A stretch of 64,000 bases of DNA from Duganella sp. CF458 (GCF_900113115.1 NZ_FOOF01000010.1:1-64000), one strand, 5' to 3'; shown: positions 1 through 11,901, counted from the stretch's first letter. A program made the numbers and translations. The notes: a model not told the origin generated them from the letters alone.

Positions 1-237
1 GCCGTTGGCGGCATCCAGCGTGCCCTGGCTGTTGTAGGTGCGCACGGTGGCGATATCGAAACCCTGGCCGGCCAGCAGGTCGTCGCGGTCTTGCAAGACC
101 AGGTTACCGGTGGCGGTATTGACATAGGCCTTTTCGCCGCTGCTGCCCAACGTGGCATTTCCAGCAACTCCACCACCCAGGGTTGATGCCGACACCAGAT
201 TCAGACCGAGACCGTTACCGCTGATAATCGCTACCAT
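1..237 (-). CDS. N-terminal part of a large Rhs-like repeat protein (runs off the window)
   Basis: The first 79 codons of a longer gene, reading off the left edge. It starts at an ATG preceded by an AAGG ribosome-binding motif. There is no classical signal peptide. The N-terminus is Gly/Leu-rich, then comes a stretch with AYVNTATGNLVLQDRDDL and, about 15 residues on, VRTYNSQG. That pattern (a V-N-x-x-T-G-N-L strand followed by R-T-Y-N-S) is typical of the start of Rhs/YD-repeat proteins and of the giant Rhs-like surface or secreted proteins of Oxalobacteraceae. Function beyond that cannot be read here. The ribosome-binding site and family-like start argue for a true N-terminus and not an internal fragment. 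Confidence 0.6.
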   Translation of the reverse strand, partial: MVAIISGNGLGLNLVSASTLGGGVAGNATLGSSGEKAYVNTATGNLVLQDRDDLLAGQGFDIATVRTYNSQGTLDAANG

Positions 238-359
238 GGCTTACCTTATATTGATCAATTTACAATTATTGAGGCAGCATTTCACATGGCCTCAAGCAAT
301 ATATCCATGGCATTCAAAAAAAGTTTAGGGAATTGATAAGATTCCTGGCTCGTGGGCAT

Positions 360-388
360 AAAAAAAGCGAGCCGAAGCTCGCTTTCTT
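360..388 (-). terminator. Rho-independent terminator of the gltA/sdh operon
   Basis: On the minus strand a stem AAAGCGAGC, loop TTCG and complementary arm GCTCGCTTT is followed by a run of T. It lies 23 bases past the gltA stop. The UUCG tetraloop and U tract make it a strong terminator. Confidence 0.9.
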
Positions 389-410
389 ATTGCCAGGAAG
401 GCCGCAAGGA

Positions 411-1715
411 TTACTTGCGGTCTTTCAGCGGAGGCACGTCGCGCACTGCCGAGCCGACGAACAGCTGGCGTGGGCGGCCGATCTTCTGCTCCGGGTCGGC
501 GATCATTTCGTTCCACTGGGCGATCCAGCCGATGGTACGGGCCATGGCGAAGATACCGGTGAACAGGGACACTGGGATGCCCAGGGCCGATTGCACGATG
601 CCGGAGTAGAAGTCCACGTTCGGGTACAGCTTGCGCGACACGAAGTATTCGTCGTTCAGCGCAATCTTTTCCAGTTCCATGGCCAGCTTGAACAGTGGGT
701 CGTCTTGCAGGCCCAGTTCGTTCAGCACCTCGTGGCAGGTTTCGCGCATCAGCTTCGCACGCGGGTCGAAGTTCTTGTACACGCGGTGACCGAAGCCCAT
801 CAGCTTGACGCCGGAGTTCTTATCCTTCACCTGGGCGATGAACGCCGGGATGTTGTCGACGGTGCCGATTTCCTTCAGCATGTTCAGTGCAGCTTCGTTG
901 GCGCCGCCGTGGGCAGGACCCCACAGGCAGGCGATACCGGCAGCGATACAGGCGAACGGGTTGGCGCCCGAGGAACCGGCCAGGCGGACGGTCGAGGTCG
1001 AAGCGTTCTGCTCGTGGTCTGCGTGCAGGATCAGGATGCGGTCCAGGGCGCGTACCAGCACTTCATTGACCTTGTACTCTTCGCATGGGTTGCCGAACAT
1101 CATGCGCATGAAGTTGGCGGAGTACGACAGGTCGTTGCGTGGGTACACGAACGGCTGGCCGATCGAGTACTTGTACGCCATGGCGACCAGGGTCGGCAGC
1201 TTGGCGATCAGGCGGATAGCCGAAATTTCACGCTGCTTGGCATCGTTGATGTCCAGCGAGTCGTGGTAGAACGATGCCAGCGCGCCGACGGTACCAACCA
1301 GTACCGACATCGGGTGCGCGTCGCGACGGAAGCCGCGGAAGAAGAATTGCATCTGTTCGTGCACCATGGTGTGCTTGGTCACCGTGTCGACGAACTGCTT
1401 CTTCTGCACTGCGTTCGGCAGGTCGCCGTTCAGCAGCAGGTAGCACGATTCCATGAAGTCGGCGTTCACGGCCAGTTGCTCGATCGGGTAGCCGCGGTAT
1501 TGCAGCTCGCCCTTGTCACCGTCGATGTAGGTGATGGAGGAGTTGCACGACGCGGTCGACATGAAGCCTGGGTCGTAGGTGAATTTGCCGGTGGTGCCGT
1601 ACAGCTTGCGGATGTCGATGACGTCCGGGCCCACGGTGCCCTTGTAGATCGGCATTTCGACCGATGGGCTGCCGTCGGAGAACGATAGCGTTGCTTTGGT
1701 ATCAGAGATGTTCAT
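411..1715 (-). CDS. gltA: Citrate synthase (type II)
   Basis: Condenses oxaloacetate and acetyl-CoA to citrate, the entry step of the TCA cycle, in the cytoplasm. The 434-residue length matches the NADH-sensitive type II enzymes of Gram-negative bacteria. The catalytic residues are visible: His269 in GPAHGGANE, His310 in [14 protein letters not shown] and Asp368 in [17 protein letters not shown] at 231-239 is also conserved. The start has a good AAGGAAGAG ribosome-binding site. It is the last gene of a leftward run sdhC-sdhD-sdhA-sdhB-sdhE-gltA, 44 bases after sdhE, and ends at a strong terminator. Confidence 0.98.
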   Translation of the reverse strand: MNISDTKATLSFSDGSPSVEMPIYKGTVGPDVIDIRKLYGTTGKFTYDPGFMSTASCNSSITYIDGDKGELQYRGYPIEQLAVNADFMESCYLLLNGDLPNAVQKKQFVDTVTKHTMVHEQMQFFFRGFRRDAHPMSVLVGTVGALASFYHDSLDINDAKQREISAIRLIAKLPTLVAMAYKYSIGQPFVYPRNDLSYSANFMRMMFGNPCEEYKVNEVLVRALDRILILHADHEQNASTSTVRLAGSSGANPFACIAAGIACLWGPAHGGANEAALNMLKEIGTVDNIPAFIAQVKDKNSGVKLMGFGHRVYKNFDPRAKLMRETCHEVLNELGLQDDPLFKLAMELEKIALNDEYFVSRKLYPNVDFYSGIVQSALGIPVSLFTGIFAMARTIGWIAQWNEMIADPEQKIGRPRQLFVGSAVRDVPPLKDRK

Positions 1716-1759
1716 GGACTCTTCCTTTGGGAGAGATGCAGCAAATAAAAAAACTTAAC

Positions 1760-2041
1760 TCAGGCTTGGCGCAGGCGTGCCAGTAACGCATGTACATGCG
1801 GCAGGTCTATTTCGCCTTCCGGCTCCTTACGGGCCAAGACCAGATCCATCAGTGCATTGTCCGACAAATCGAGGAGCCGCGTGAACGCGTCCACTTCCTC
1901 GTCGGTCAATCCTGCTTCGTGCGCATCGAGGAAACGAGTCAGGATAAGGTCGTTTTCCAGCAGGCCCCGTCGTGCGCGCCAGCGTAGGCGCGCACGGTTG
2001 GTCGGATCGGCCTGATGCGCTCGTTTTTCGAGTTCGGCCAT
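1760..2041 (-). CDS. sdhE: Succinate dehydrogenase assembly factor SdhE
   Basis: A 93-residue all-alpha protein of the SdhE/YgfY (Sdh5) family that promotes covalent attachment of FAD to the SdhA flavoprotein. The diagnostic RGxxE motif is present as RRGLLEND near residue 25. Leucine- and acid-rich helices follow. It lies 5 bases after sdhB and 44 bases before gltA, inside the sdh operon, which fits its role in maturing the SdhA encoded three genes upstream. Confidence 0.95.
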   Translation of the reverse strand: MAELEKRAHQADPTNRARLRWRARRGLLENDLILTRFLDAHEAGLTDEEVDAFTRLLDLSDNALMDLVLARKEPEGEIDLPHVHALLARLRQA

Positions 2042-2046
2042 GTTTA

Positions 2047-2757
2047 TTAAATGGCGCGACGTACCATCAGTTCCTTGATCTTGCCGATCGCCTTGTTAGG
2101 GTTCAGGCCTTTCGGGCACACGTCGACGCAGTTCATGATCGAGTGGCAACGGAACAGTCGGTACGGGTCTTCCAGGTTATCCAGGCGTTGGCCGGTGGCT
2201 TCGTCGCGCGAGTCGGCGATGAAGCGGTAGGCTTGCAGCAGGCCGGCCGGGCCGACGAACTTGTCCGGGTTCCACCAGAACGATGGGCAGGAAGTCGAGC
2301 AGCAGGCGCACAAGATGCACTCGTACAGGCCGTCCAGTTCTTCGCGTTCCGCAGGCGACTGCAGGCGCTCTTTCTCTGGTGGGATCGAGTCGTTGATCAG
2401 GAACGGCTTGATCGAGTGGTATTGCTTGAAGAACTGGGTCATGTCGACGATCAGGTCGCGCACCACCGGCAGGCCTGGCAGCGGACGCAGCACGATCGGC
2501 TCGCTCAGCTCGTTCAGGTTGGTGGTGCAGGCCAGGCCGTTCTTGCCGTTGATGTTCATCGCGTCGGAACCGCACACGCCTTCGCGGCAGGAGCGGCGCA
2601 GCGACAGCGAGTCGTCAACGTCGGACTTGATTCGCTGCAGTGCGTCGAGCAGCATCTTGTCGGTATCTTTCAGCTCGACCGTCAGGTCTTGCATGTACGG
2701 CTTGGCGTCCTTGTCAGGATCGTAACGGTAAATCTTGAATTTGAGAGTGCGTGCCAT
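2047..2757 (-). CDS. sdhB: Succinate dehydrogenase iron-sulfur subunit
   Basis: Electron-transfer subunit of complex II carrying three Fe-S clusters between SdhA flavin and the membrane quinone site. The 2Fe-2S ligands lie in [10 protein letters not shown] with a further Cys in GLACTTNL. The 4Fe-4S motif is [12 protein letters not shown] and the 3Fe-4S region is [17 protein letters not shown]. An upstream in-frame ATG at 2808 would overlap sdhA. The start at 2757 (MARTLKF) gives 236 residues and the usual family N-terminus, so it was chosen. It sits 16 bases after sdhA. Confidence 0.97.
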   Translation of the reverse strand: MARTLKFKIYRYDPDKDAKPYMQDLTVELKDTDKMLLDALQRIKSDVDDSLSLRRSCREGVCGSDAMNINGKNGLACTTNLNELSEPIVLRPLPGLPVVRDLIVDMTQFFKQYHSIKPFLINDSIPPEKERLQSPAEREELDGLYECILCACCSTSCPSFWWNPDKFVGPAGLLQAYRFIADSRDEATGQRLDNLEDPYRLFRCHSIMNCVDVCPKGLNPNKAIGKIKELMVRRAI

Positions 2758-2773
2758 GTTGTGAGGCCCTTGC

Positions 2774-4552
2774 TTAGAAAGTGCGTGGTTTCGGTTTGAA
2801 GGTATCAACCGTCAGCGGTTTGGTGACGACAGCCTTGTATTCCAGGCGGTTGCCTTCCGAGAACCACAGCGTGTGCTTCATCCATTCTTCGTCGTTGCGG
2901 TTCGGGTGATCGTCCTGGGCGTGGGCGCCGCGGGATTCCTTACGCGCGTTGGCCGAGACGATGGTCGCTTTCGCAGTTTCGATCAGGTTGTCCAGTTCCA
3001 GCGCTTCCACGCGGGCGGTGTTGAATACCTTGGACTTGTCGTTGTACGACACGTGCTTGCGGCGTTCGTCCAGCTTCAGGATCTCTTCCACGCCCTTGGC
3101 CAGCATTTCGTCGGTACGGAACACGCCGCAGTACTTCTGCATGGCGGCGCGGATGTCGTTGGCAACGTCTTGCACGCGCTCGCCACCGGTGGAGGTTTCC
3201 AAGTGGTTCAGGCGGTTCATGGCGAAGTCGGCGGCGTCCTTCGGCAGCGGCTTGTTTTCCTTCTGCTTCAGGTTCTGCGCGACCACGTGGTTGCCGGCTG
3301 CGCGGCCGAACACCACCAGGTCCAGCAGGGAGTTGGTGCCCAGGCGGTTGGCGCCGTGTACGGAGACGCAGGCGCATTCGCCGATTGCGTACAGGCCGTT
3401 CACCACTTTCTGGCTGCCGTCGCCGGCAGGTACTACAACCTGGCCGTGGATATTGGTCGGGATGCCGCCCATCTGGTAGTGGATGGTCGGGACCACCGGG
3501 ATCGGTTCCTTGGTCGCGTCGACGTTGGCGAACTTGTGGCCGATCTCCAGGATGGAAGGCAGGCGCTTCTGGATGGTCTCGGAGCCGATGTGGCGCAGGT
3601 CCAGCAGAACGTGGTCTTTGTTGGGACCGCAGCCGCGGCCTTCCTTGATCTCCTGGTCCATCGAGCGCGACACGAAGTCGCGCGGCGCCAGGTCTTTCAG
3701 GGTCGGAGCGTAGCGCTCCATGAAGCGTTCGCCGTTCGAGTTGATCAGGATGCCGCCTTCGCCGCGCACGCCTTCGGTGATCAGCACGCCCGCGCCGGAC
3801 ACGCCGGTCGGGTGGAACTGCCAGAATTCCATGTCCTGCAGCGGCAGGCCGGCACGTGCCGCCATGCCCATGCCGTCACCGGTGTTGATGAAGGCGTTGG
3901 TCGATGCGGCGAAGATGCGGCCCGCGCCGCCGGTTGCGAAGATGGTGGTCTTGGCTTCCAGGATCATGCATTCGCCGGTTTCCATTTCCAGGGCCACCAC
4001 GCCAACCACGTCGCCGTCGGCATCGCGCACCAGGTCCAGGGCCATCCACTCAACGAAGAAGTGGGTGCGGGCGCGCACGTTGCGCTGGTACAGGGTGTGC
4101 AGCAGTGCGTGGCCGGTACGGTCCGCCGCGGCGCAAGCGCGCTGCACCGGCTTCTCGCCCAGGTTGGCGGTGTGGCCGCCGAACGGACGCTGGTAGATGG
4201 TGCCGTCCGGGTTACGGTCGAACGGCATGCCGAAGTGTTCCAGCTCGTAGACGACTTTCGGTGCTTCGCGGCACATGAATTCGATGGCATCCTGGTCGCC
4301 GAGGTAGTCGCCACCCTTGACGGTGTCGAACATGTGCCAGTACCAGTTGTCTTCCGACATATTGCCCAGCGAGGCGCCGATGCCGCCCTGCGCTGCCACG
4401 GTGTGGGAGCGGGTCGGGAACACCTTGGACAGCACGGCCACGTTCAGGCCGGCTTCCGCCAGTTGCAGGGAGGCGCGCATGCCGGAACCGCCGGCGCCAA
4501 CGATCACCGCGTCAAAGCGGCGGGTAGGGATTGCAGATTTGATAGCTGCCAC
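2774..4552 (-). CDS. sdhA: Succinate dehydrogenase flavoprotein subunit
   Basis: Catalytic subunit that oxidises succinate to fumarate. Near the N-terminus the Rossmann motif GAGGSG (19-24) binds [12 protein letters not shown] contains His50, the expected covalent FAD attachment residue. FHPTG and the downstream active-site Arg region (PRDFVSRS) are present. At 592 residues it is full length. The start is a GTG at 4552, 4 bases after the sdhD stop, with a GGAG about 10 bases upstream. It is the third gene of the leftward sdhCDAB operon. Confidence 0.97.
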   Translation of the reverse strand: MAAIKSAIPTRRFDAVIVGAGGSGMRASLQLAEAGLNVAVLSKVFPTRSHTVAAQGGIGASLGNMSEDNWYWHMFDTVKGGDYLGDQDAIEFMCREAPKVVYELEHFGMPFDRNPDGTIYQRPFGGHTANLGEKPVQRACAAADRTGHALLHTLYQRNVRARTHFFVEWMALDLVRDADGDVVGVVALEMETGECMILEAKTTIFATGGAGRIFAASTNAFINTGDGMGMAARAGLPLQDMEFWQFHPTGVSGAGVLITEGVRGEGGILINSNGERFMERYAPTLKDLAPRDFVSRSMDQEIKEGRGCGPNKDHVLLDLRHIGSETIQKRLPSILEIGHKFANVDATKEPIPVVPTIHYQMGGIPTNIHGQVVVPAGDGSQKVVNGLYAIGECACVSVHGANRLGTNSLLDLVVFGRAAGNHVVAQNLKQKENKPLPKDAADFAMNRLNHLETSTGGERVQDVANDIRAAMQKYCGVFRTDEMLAKGVEEILKLDERRKHVSYNDKSKVFNTARVEALELDNLIETAKATIVSANARKESRGAHAQDDHPNRNDEEWMKHTLWFSEGNRLEYKAVVTKPLTVDTFKPKPRTF

Positions 4553-4555
4553 GAT

Positions 4556-4921
4556 TTACACACTCCACAGAATTTGCAGCGACCAGGCGGCGCAGGCGAT
4601 CAGCCAGCCAATGGTAGCGATTTGCAGGAACAGGCGCAGGCCGACCGGCTTGATGTAGTCCATCCAGATGTCACGGATGCCGACCCAGGCGTGGTAGAAC
4701 AGGGCCAGCAGGGTCACCGCGCTGAACAGCTTGAACCACTGCTGCGCGAACAGGCCCGCCCAGCCTTCGTACGATGGATTCGACGAAGTGAAGATGAGGA
4801 AGAACAGGACGGCGGTGTAGACCACCATCAGCACGGCGGTCACACGCTGGACCAGCCAATCCTTGACGCCGTAGTGGGCGCCGACAACCAGGCGTTTTGG
4901 GCCGATGTTATTGTTAGCCAT
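4556..4921 (-). CDS. sdhD: Succinate dehydrogenase membrane anchor subunit D
   Basis: A 121-residue protein with three predicted membrane helices (about 25-45, 62-82 and 97-117). It contains YHAWVGIRDIWMDY at 76-89, the SdhD signature with haem/quinone-site His and Tyr. With SdhC it anchors complex II and forms the ubiquinone site. Its start overlaps the sdhC stop by one base (TAATG), indicating translational coupling. Confidence 0.95.
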   Translation of the reverse strand: MANNNIGPKRLVVGAHYGVKDWLVQRVTAVLMVVYTAVLFFLIFTSSNPSYEGWAGLFAQQWFKLFSAVTLLALFYHAWVGIRDIWMDYIKPVGLRLFLQIATIGWLIACAAWSLQILWSV

Positions 4922-5343
4922 TAGAACACTCCAAACAGTTTCAGTGCGACCAGCGCGGTGACGACAACGGTGATCACGATCACGGCGGTAGCGGACTTGC
5001 GGGCCGAATCCTTATCCAGGCCAACGTGGGTGTCCATGACCAGGTGGCGCACGCCGGCGCAGAAGTGCTGGGTATAGCCCCAGATCAGGGCCAGCATGAC
5101 CAGCTTGGCGAACGGGTGGGAGGCGATGAGCATGAAATTGCCGAAGGTCGACTCGGAGCGCAGCGATTCCTGCAGCAGGTACAGCACGAACGGCAACAGC
5201 AGGAACATCAGGGCGCCGCTGATGCGGTGCAAGATGGAGACGATGCCAGCCAGTGGCAGTCGGTAGTTCATCAGATCCGTAACGTGGATGTTACGGAATT
5301 CTGGCCGCTCTTTTTTTGGGGTTTCCCGCACGGCTTCAGTCAT
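4921..5343 (-). CDS. sdhC: Succinate dehydrogenase cytochrome b556 subunit C
   Basis: First gene of the sdh operon, 140 residues. After a short polar N-terminus three membrane helices follow. The SILHRISG motif (ubiquinone site Ser/Arg) and HFCAGVRHLVMD (haem b ligand His) are visible. The start was set at the ATG at 5343 because GGGAGG lies 6 bases upstream. A TTG two codons earlier is less likely. Promoter DNA lies between this start and the gntR stop. Confidence 0.95.
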   Translation of the reverse strand: MTEAVRETPKKERPEFRNIHVTDLMNYRLPLAGIVSILHRISGALMFLLLPFVLYLLQESLRSESTFGNFMLIASHPFAKLVMLALIWGYTQHFCAGVRHLVMDTHVGLDKDSARKSATAVIVITVVVTALVALKLFGVF

Positions 5344-5427
5344 ATACAACCTCCCTATGCTTTATTACTAATGATTTGCCAAACTTGGCGAAGCTACGAT
5401 TTTCGCCGATTTTTGCTGTTACGACCA

Positions 5428-5445
5428 ATATGTATTGTTACATAT
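5428..5445. promoter_or_regulatory. Inverted repeat upstream of sdhC, possible operator
   Basis: A perfect inverted repeat ATATGTA-TTGT-TACATAT about 85 bases upstream of sdhC, in the 127-base gap between sdhC and gntR. Its outer TATGT...ACATA halves resemble the outer halves of the 20-bp palindrome at 6303-6322, but the spacing is 4 bases shorter. The role is inferred. Confidence 0.4.
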
Positions 5446-5470
5446 CACCAAAATATTATTGCAGCGCACC

Positions 5471-6247
5471 CTAACTGAGATCATTTTGATAATGATGGCG
5501 CTCCGTCAGGTACAGGCCGCGGCGCAATTCGACCGGTTTATCGCCGTAAGTGAAGGAAACGCGCTCGGCGCATAGCAGCGGCGTGCCGGCCGCAACTTTC
5601 AGCAGCGCGGCATCGCCCTCCTCGGCGCACACGGCGCGGATCTTTTCTTCCGCACGGATCATGCGGGTACCGAATTCGGATTCGAACAGGCCGTACATCG
5701 GGCCTTTGTACTCATTCAGGCGTTCCGCCGTCAGGCCCTTGAAGATCACGCCGGGCAGCCACAGTTCTTCCACGATGGTGGGCACGTTGTCGAAACTTTG
5801 CACGCGCTTGATGTAGACCACGGCATCGCCCGACTTCAGGTCGAGCAGGCGCGCCACCTCGGCCGGCGCGCGCAGGCGCTTGACTTCAATGAACCGGGAT
5901 TCCGGGTAATGCGGCACACCTTCGTCCGGCACCAGGCGCAGGAAGCGAAAATGCGCGCGCGCCTCGTGGTGGGTGGACACGAACGTCCCCTTGCCCTGGC
6001 GACGCATGACCAGGTTTTCCGCCGCCAGTTCGTCGATCGCCTTGCGCACGGTGCCCTGGCTGACCTTGAAGCGGTTGGCCAATTCGACTTCGCTGGGGAT
6101 CATCTCGCCCGGCTTCCATTCGCCGGACTGCAGGCTCTGGGTGATCAGGCCTTTGATCTGCTGGTACAGGGGAGAAAAAGTGGGGGACGGAGCGCCGGCC
6201 GCGCCAATGGCGTCAGAAGTGGTCTGGTTGGGCGTGACGGGATTCAT
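5471..6247 (-). CDS. GntR/HutC-family transcriptional regulator, likely of TCA-cycle genes
   Basis: A 258-residue regulator with an N-terminal winged helix-turn-helix (about 25-95, including IPSEVELANRFKVSQGTVRK) and a C-terminal UTRA ligand-binding domain (about 110-250, HutC subfamily). It is transcribed away from mdh and lies just upstream of the sdh operon, so control of sdh and/or mdh is the natural guess. Its ligand cannot be read from sequence. A 20-bp perfect palindrome stands 55 bases upstream of its start and is a likely operator. Confidence 0.88.
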   Translation of the reverse strand: MNPVTPNQTTSDAIGAAGAPSPTFSPLYQQIKGLITQSLQSGEWKPGEMIPSEVELANRFKVSQGTVRKAIDELAAENLVMRRQGKGTFVSTHHEARAHFRFLRLVPDEGVPHYPESRFIEVKRLRAPAEVARLLDLKSGDAVVYIKRVQSFDNVPTIVEELWLPGVIFKGLTAERLNEYKGPMYGLFESEFGTRMIRAEEKIRAVCAEEGDAALLKVAAGTPLLCAERVSFTYGDKPVELRRGLYLTERHHYQNDLS

Positions 6248-6302
6248 AGCCCGCTATTCCACCACATCCAACCCCTCACGTCCAGAAAAATCCTATAACT
6301 TA

Positions 6303-6322
6303 TATGTCTTATATAAGACATA
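6303..6322. promoter_or_regulatory. Perfect 20-bp palindrome between gntR and mdh, probable GntR operator
   Basis: TATGTCTTATATAAGACATA is fully self-complementary. It lies in the divergent gap between gntR (start 6247) and mdh (start 6422), where an autoregulatory GntR operator is expected. The assignment to this regulator is inference. Confidence 0.7.
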
Positions 6323-6421
6323 AGATAGGATTGACAGGCAGTCGACAGGAGCCTACACTCGCCCGAATTGTCGTATCATTACGAGCTTACACCGTTTTCA
6401 CGTCCACTTTGGAGATTCACC

Positions 6422-7411
6422 ATGGCTAAAACCCCAATGCGTGTTGCCGTTACCGGCGCCGCCGGCCAGATCGGCTATTCCCTGCTGTTCCGTATCGCCA
6501 ACGGCGACATGCTGGGCAAAGACCAGCCAGTCATCCTGCAACTGCTGGAAATCCCTGACGAGAAGGCCCAGAAAGCGCTGAAAGGCGTGATGATGGAAAT
6601 CGACGACTGCGCGTTCCCGCTGGTTGCCGGCATGAGCGCCCACGCCGACCCGATGACCGCTTTCAAAGATGTAGACGTAGCCCTGCTGGTTGGCGCCCGT
6701 CCACGCGGTCCTGGCATGGAGCGTAAAGACCTGCTGGAAGCCAACGCACAAATCTTCACCGTGCAAGGCAAGGCGCTGGACGCCGTCGCGTCGCGCAACG
6801 TCAAAGTCCTGGTGGTCGGCAACCCGGCCAACACCAACGCCTACATCGCCATGAAGTCCGCGCCATCCCTGCCGGCGAAGAACTTCACCGCCATGCTGCG
6901 CCTGGACCACAACCGCGCCCTGTCCCAGATCGCCACCAAGACCGGCAAGGCCGTCAAGGACATCGAGAAGATGTGCGTATGGGGCAACCACTCCCCAACC
7001 ATGTACGCCGACTACCGCTTCGCCACCATCGCCGGCGCATCGGTCAAGGACATGATCAACGACCAGGAATGGAACGCCAACACCTTCCTGCCAACCGTGG
7101 GCAAGCGCGGCGCAGCGATCATCGAAGCACGCGGCCTGTCCTCGGCAGCGTCGGCAGCTTCGGCAGCCATCGACCACGTGCGTGACTGGGTGCTGGGCAC
7201 CAACGGCAAGTGGACCACCATGGGCATCCCATCCGACGGTTCCTACGGCATCCCTGAAGGCACCATGTTCGGCTTCCCGGTGACCTGCGAAAACGGCGAA
7301 TACAAGATCGTGCAAGGCCTGGCGATCGACGAGTTCTCGCAAGAGCGCATCAACATCACGCTTAAGGAACTGACCGAAGAGCGTGAAGGCGTGAAGCACC
7401 TGCTGCCATAA
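6422..7411 (+). CDS. mdh: Malate dehydrogenase (NAD-dependent)
   Basis: Oxidises malate to oxaloacetate in the TCA cycle. 329 residues. Visible motifs are GAAGQIGY (NAD-binding loop), [13 protein letters not shown] (mobile active-site loop with substrate Arg residues), NPANTNA, RLDHNRA, and the catalytic His in WGNHSPTMY. It belongs to the cytosolic-type (type 2) MDH group common in Burkholderiales. The ATG at 6422 with GGAG 8 bases upstream was chosen over an in-frame extension to 6368. It heads a rightward block with the CoA-ester lyase, the small exported protein and acnA. Confidence 0.97.
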   Translation: MAKTPMRVAVTGAAGQIGYSLLFRIANGDMLGKDQPVILQLLEIPDEKAQKALKGVMMEIDDCAFPLVAGMSAHADPMTAFKDVDVALLVGARPRGPGMERKDLLEANAQIFTVQGKALDAVASRNVKVLVVGNPANTNAYIAMKSAPSLPAKNFTAMLRLDHNRALSQIATKTGKAVKDIEKMCVWGNHSPTMYADYRFATIAGASVKDMINDQEWNANTFLPTVGKRGAAIIEARGLSSAASAASAAIDHVRDWVLGTNGKWTTMGIPSDGSYGIPEGTMFGFPVTCENGEYKIVQGLAIDEFSQERINITLKELTEEREGVKHLLP

Positions 7412-7504
7412 TCGTTTCTTACAGTGGAACCGGTTAAACCACCGATCCGCCGTACCCGCCGCGCTGCCGATGGCAGCGCGGCTGCTGTTTCATCTAACGC
7501 ACCA

Positions 7505-8506
7505 ATGCATCCATCCGAGGTTTTATTCCAGGGCACACGCCAGCCGCTGCTGCTCCCTGCCTGCGACCACTACGCCGGCAGCGAAAAGCTGATGCGCAAA
7601 TCCATGGCCCTGCAACAAGAGCTTGGTCCCCTGTTCGACATCACCTTCGATTGCGAGGACGGCGCCGCCGCCGGCAACGAAGAATCCCACGCCAAGCTGG
7701 TCGCCCTGCTGCTGCTGGACGAAGCCAACGCATTCAACCGCATCGGCGCGCGCGTGCATGACGTGAACAGCCCGTTCTTCGAGCGCGACGTCGAAATCAT
7801 CTGCACCGAAGCCGGCCACAAGCTGGCCTACATCGTGATCCCCAAGCCGGAAAGCGTGCAGGAAGTCGCGCACGCCATCGAGCTGGTCAACAAACATGCC
7901 GCCAAGGCCGGCCGCAGCTCGCCTGTTCCAGTCCACGTCTTGATCGAAACCCACGGCGCGCTGCGCGACGTGCACGATATCGCCGCCCTGCCCCAGGTTG
8001 AATGCCTGTCCTTCGGCATCATGGACTTCGTCTCGGCCCATTACGGCGCCGTGCCGGGCAGCGCCATGCGCACGCCGGGCCAGTTCACCCACCCGCTGGT
8101 GGTGCGCGCCAAGCTGGAGATCGCCGCCGCCTGCCACGCGCACGGCAAGGTGCCGTCGCATAACGTGACCACTGAAATCAAGGACTCCGCCGTGGTGGCG
8201 ACCGATGCCCAGCGCGCAGCCGCGGAATTCGGCTTCACCCGCATGTGGAGCATCCACCCGAGCCAGATAAAACCTGTCATAAAAGCATTTACGCCGCGCG
8301 CATCCGAGGTAAACGAGGCCGCAACCATCCTGCATGAGGCAGAGAAGGTACAGTGGGGCCCGATTAACCAGCATGGTCGCTTGCATGACCGCGCGAGCTA
8401 TCGCTATTATTGGACGGTTCTGCAGCGAGCCAAGCTCGCAGGCCTGCCGCTGCCGGACTCCGTTGCCGCCCTAGTCGGGGCGGCCGAATCAAAAGGAACC
8501 CAATAA
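7505..8506 (+). CDS. HpcH/HpaI aldolase / CitE-like CoA-ester lyase
   Basis: A TIM-barrel lyase of the CitE/malyl-CoA lyase superfamily, about 333 residues. Motifs include FDITFDCEDGA (metal-binding acidic residue), a substrate-binding Arg in RVHDVNSPFFERDVE and a PKPES strand. Likely substrates are malyl-, citramalyl- or related CoA esters, and the exact one is not readable. It lies between mdh and acnA, so it probably feeds C2/C5 acids into the TCA cycle. The start is uncertain: no ATG has a clear ribosome-binding site. 7505 matches the family start, and a GTG at 7424 is in frame. Its stop overlaps the next start (TAATG). Confidence 0.8.
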   Translation: MHPSEVLFQGTRQPLLLPACDHYAGSEKLMRKSMALQQELGPLFDITFDCEDGAAAGNEESHAKLVALLLLDEANAFNRIGARVHDVNSPFFERDVEIICTEAGHKLAYIVIPKPESVQEVAHAIELVNKHAAKAGRSSPVPVHVLIETHGALRDVHDIAALPQVECLSFGIMDFVSAHYGAVPGSAMRTPGQFTHPLVVRAKLEIAAACHAHGKVPSHNVTTEIKDSAVVATDAQRAAAEFGFTRMWSIHPSQIKPVIKAFTPRASEVNEAATILHEAEKVQWGPINQHGRLHDRASYRYYWTVLQRAKLAGLPLPDSVAALVGAAESKGTQ

Positions 8507-8997
8507 TGTCGTTTATGAAACTGATCACCGCCTGCGCCATGGCTTGCGCCGCAGCCACCGCCGCCCCCCTCGCCACCGCCGCTGAGAGCGCAGCTGCCGC
8601 CCAGCCGGCAGCCAAGGCCATCACCGCCAAGAAGCCTGCCTCGAAAAAGGCCAAAGCCGCCAAAGCCGCGGGCGCTGCCGGTGCCGTCGGCGCCGCGGCC
8701 GCCGTGTCCGAGTCGAGCCTGGCTGAACACAAGGCCACCAGCTACGCCTGCGAACTGGGCAACAAGATCACCATTTACAGCAACGCGGACGACAGCAACA
8801 GCATCGTCATGCGCTGGAAAAACCGCCTGCACCGCCTGACTCGCGAAGCCACCTCCACCGGTGCGCAACGCTTCGAGAACAAGATTGCAGGCCTGATCTG
8901 GATCGGCATCCCTGCCAAGGGCATGCTGCTGGATTCCAAGGTGAACCGCCAACTGGCGAACGAATGCAAGACATCTGATCAAGCGCTCGGACTTTAA
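8506..8997 (+). CDS. Small exported protein with a lysozyme-inhibitor (MliC)-like C-terminus
   Basis: 163 residues. An N-terminal signal peptide ends in an Ala-rich stretch (cleavage near TAAES). A low-complexity Ala/Lys linker follows at about 25-70. The compact C-terminal domain begins at SYACELGNKITIY and ends in NECK. Two Cys frame a domain with a mid-chain W-I-G-I-P-A-K-G segment. That arrangement resembles the MliC/PliC lysozyme-inhibitor fold, which is a tentative match. A lipobox-like ITAC lies too close to the N-terminus to be convincing. The start overlaps the lyase stop by one base and has AAGGA upstream. It is an odd passenger in a TCA-cycle operon. Confidence 0.7.
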   Translation: MSFMKLITACAMACAAATAAPLATAAESAAAAQPAAKAITAKKPASKKAKAAKAAGAAGAVGAAAAVSESSLAEHKATSYACELGNKITIYSNADDSNSIVMRWKNRLHRLTREATSTGAQRFENKIAGLIWIGIPAKGMLLDSKVNRQLANECKTSDQALGL

Positions 8998-9013
8998 TCA
9001 ATAAGGAGAGGAC

Positions 9014-11720
<2,707 letters not shown>

Positions 11721-11722
<2 letters not shown>

Positions 11723-11747
11723 AAAATGGGGACGTACCCCATTTTTT
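11721..11747. repeat. GGGGACGTACCCC palindromic repeat, copy 1
   Basis: Arms AAAAAATGGGG and CCCCATTTTTT around ACGTA, a perfect 11-bp stem that includes the acnA stop codon. A second, nearly identical copy lies at 11793-11816, on the other side of the acnA terminator. Confidence 0.85.
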
Positions 11748-11754
11748 AAGCAAC

Positions 11755-11784
11755 AAAACGCCACCCTCGGGTGGCGTTTTTTAT
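11755..11784 (+). terminator. Terminator of acnA
   Basis: AAAACGCCACCC and GGGTGGCGTTTT form a near-perfect hairpin followed by T residues. It lies 33 bases past the acnA stop, between two copies of the GGGGACGTACCCC element. Confidence 0.9.
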
Positions 11785-11792
11785 TGCCAAAC

Positions 11793-11816
11793 AAATGGGG
11801 ACGTACCCCATTTTTT
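11793..11816. repeat. GGGGACGTACCCC palindromic repeat, copy 2
   Basis: AAATGGGG-ACGTA-CCCCATTT plus extra T residues. The 13-base core is identical to the copy at 11721-11747. It lies about 90 bases upstream of the DUF2863 gene. Confidence 0.85.
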
Positions 11817-11901
11817 ATTGCTGCGCTCATTTGCCGCCAACTCTTGCCGAATCCACTACAATAAGGGTACCAAGGTTTCCCTTTTGACTAAGAAAAGCGC
11901 T

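Noticed and set aside
2873..4924. 683-codon plus-strand frame opposite sdhA/sdhD
   Set aside because: It is the mirror frame of sdhA, with no recognisable domain. sdhA is beyond doubt.
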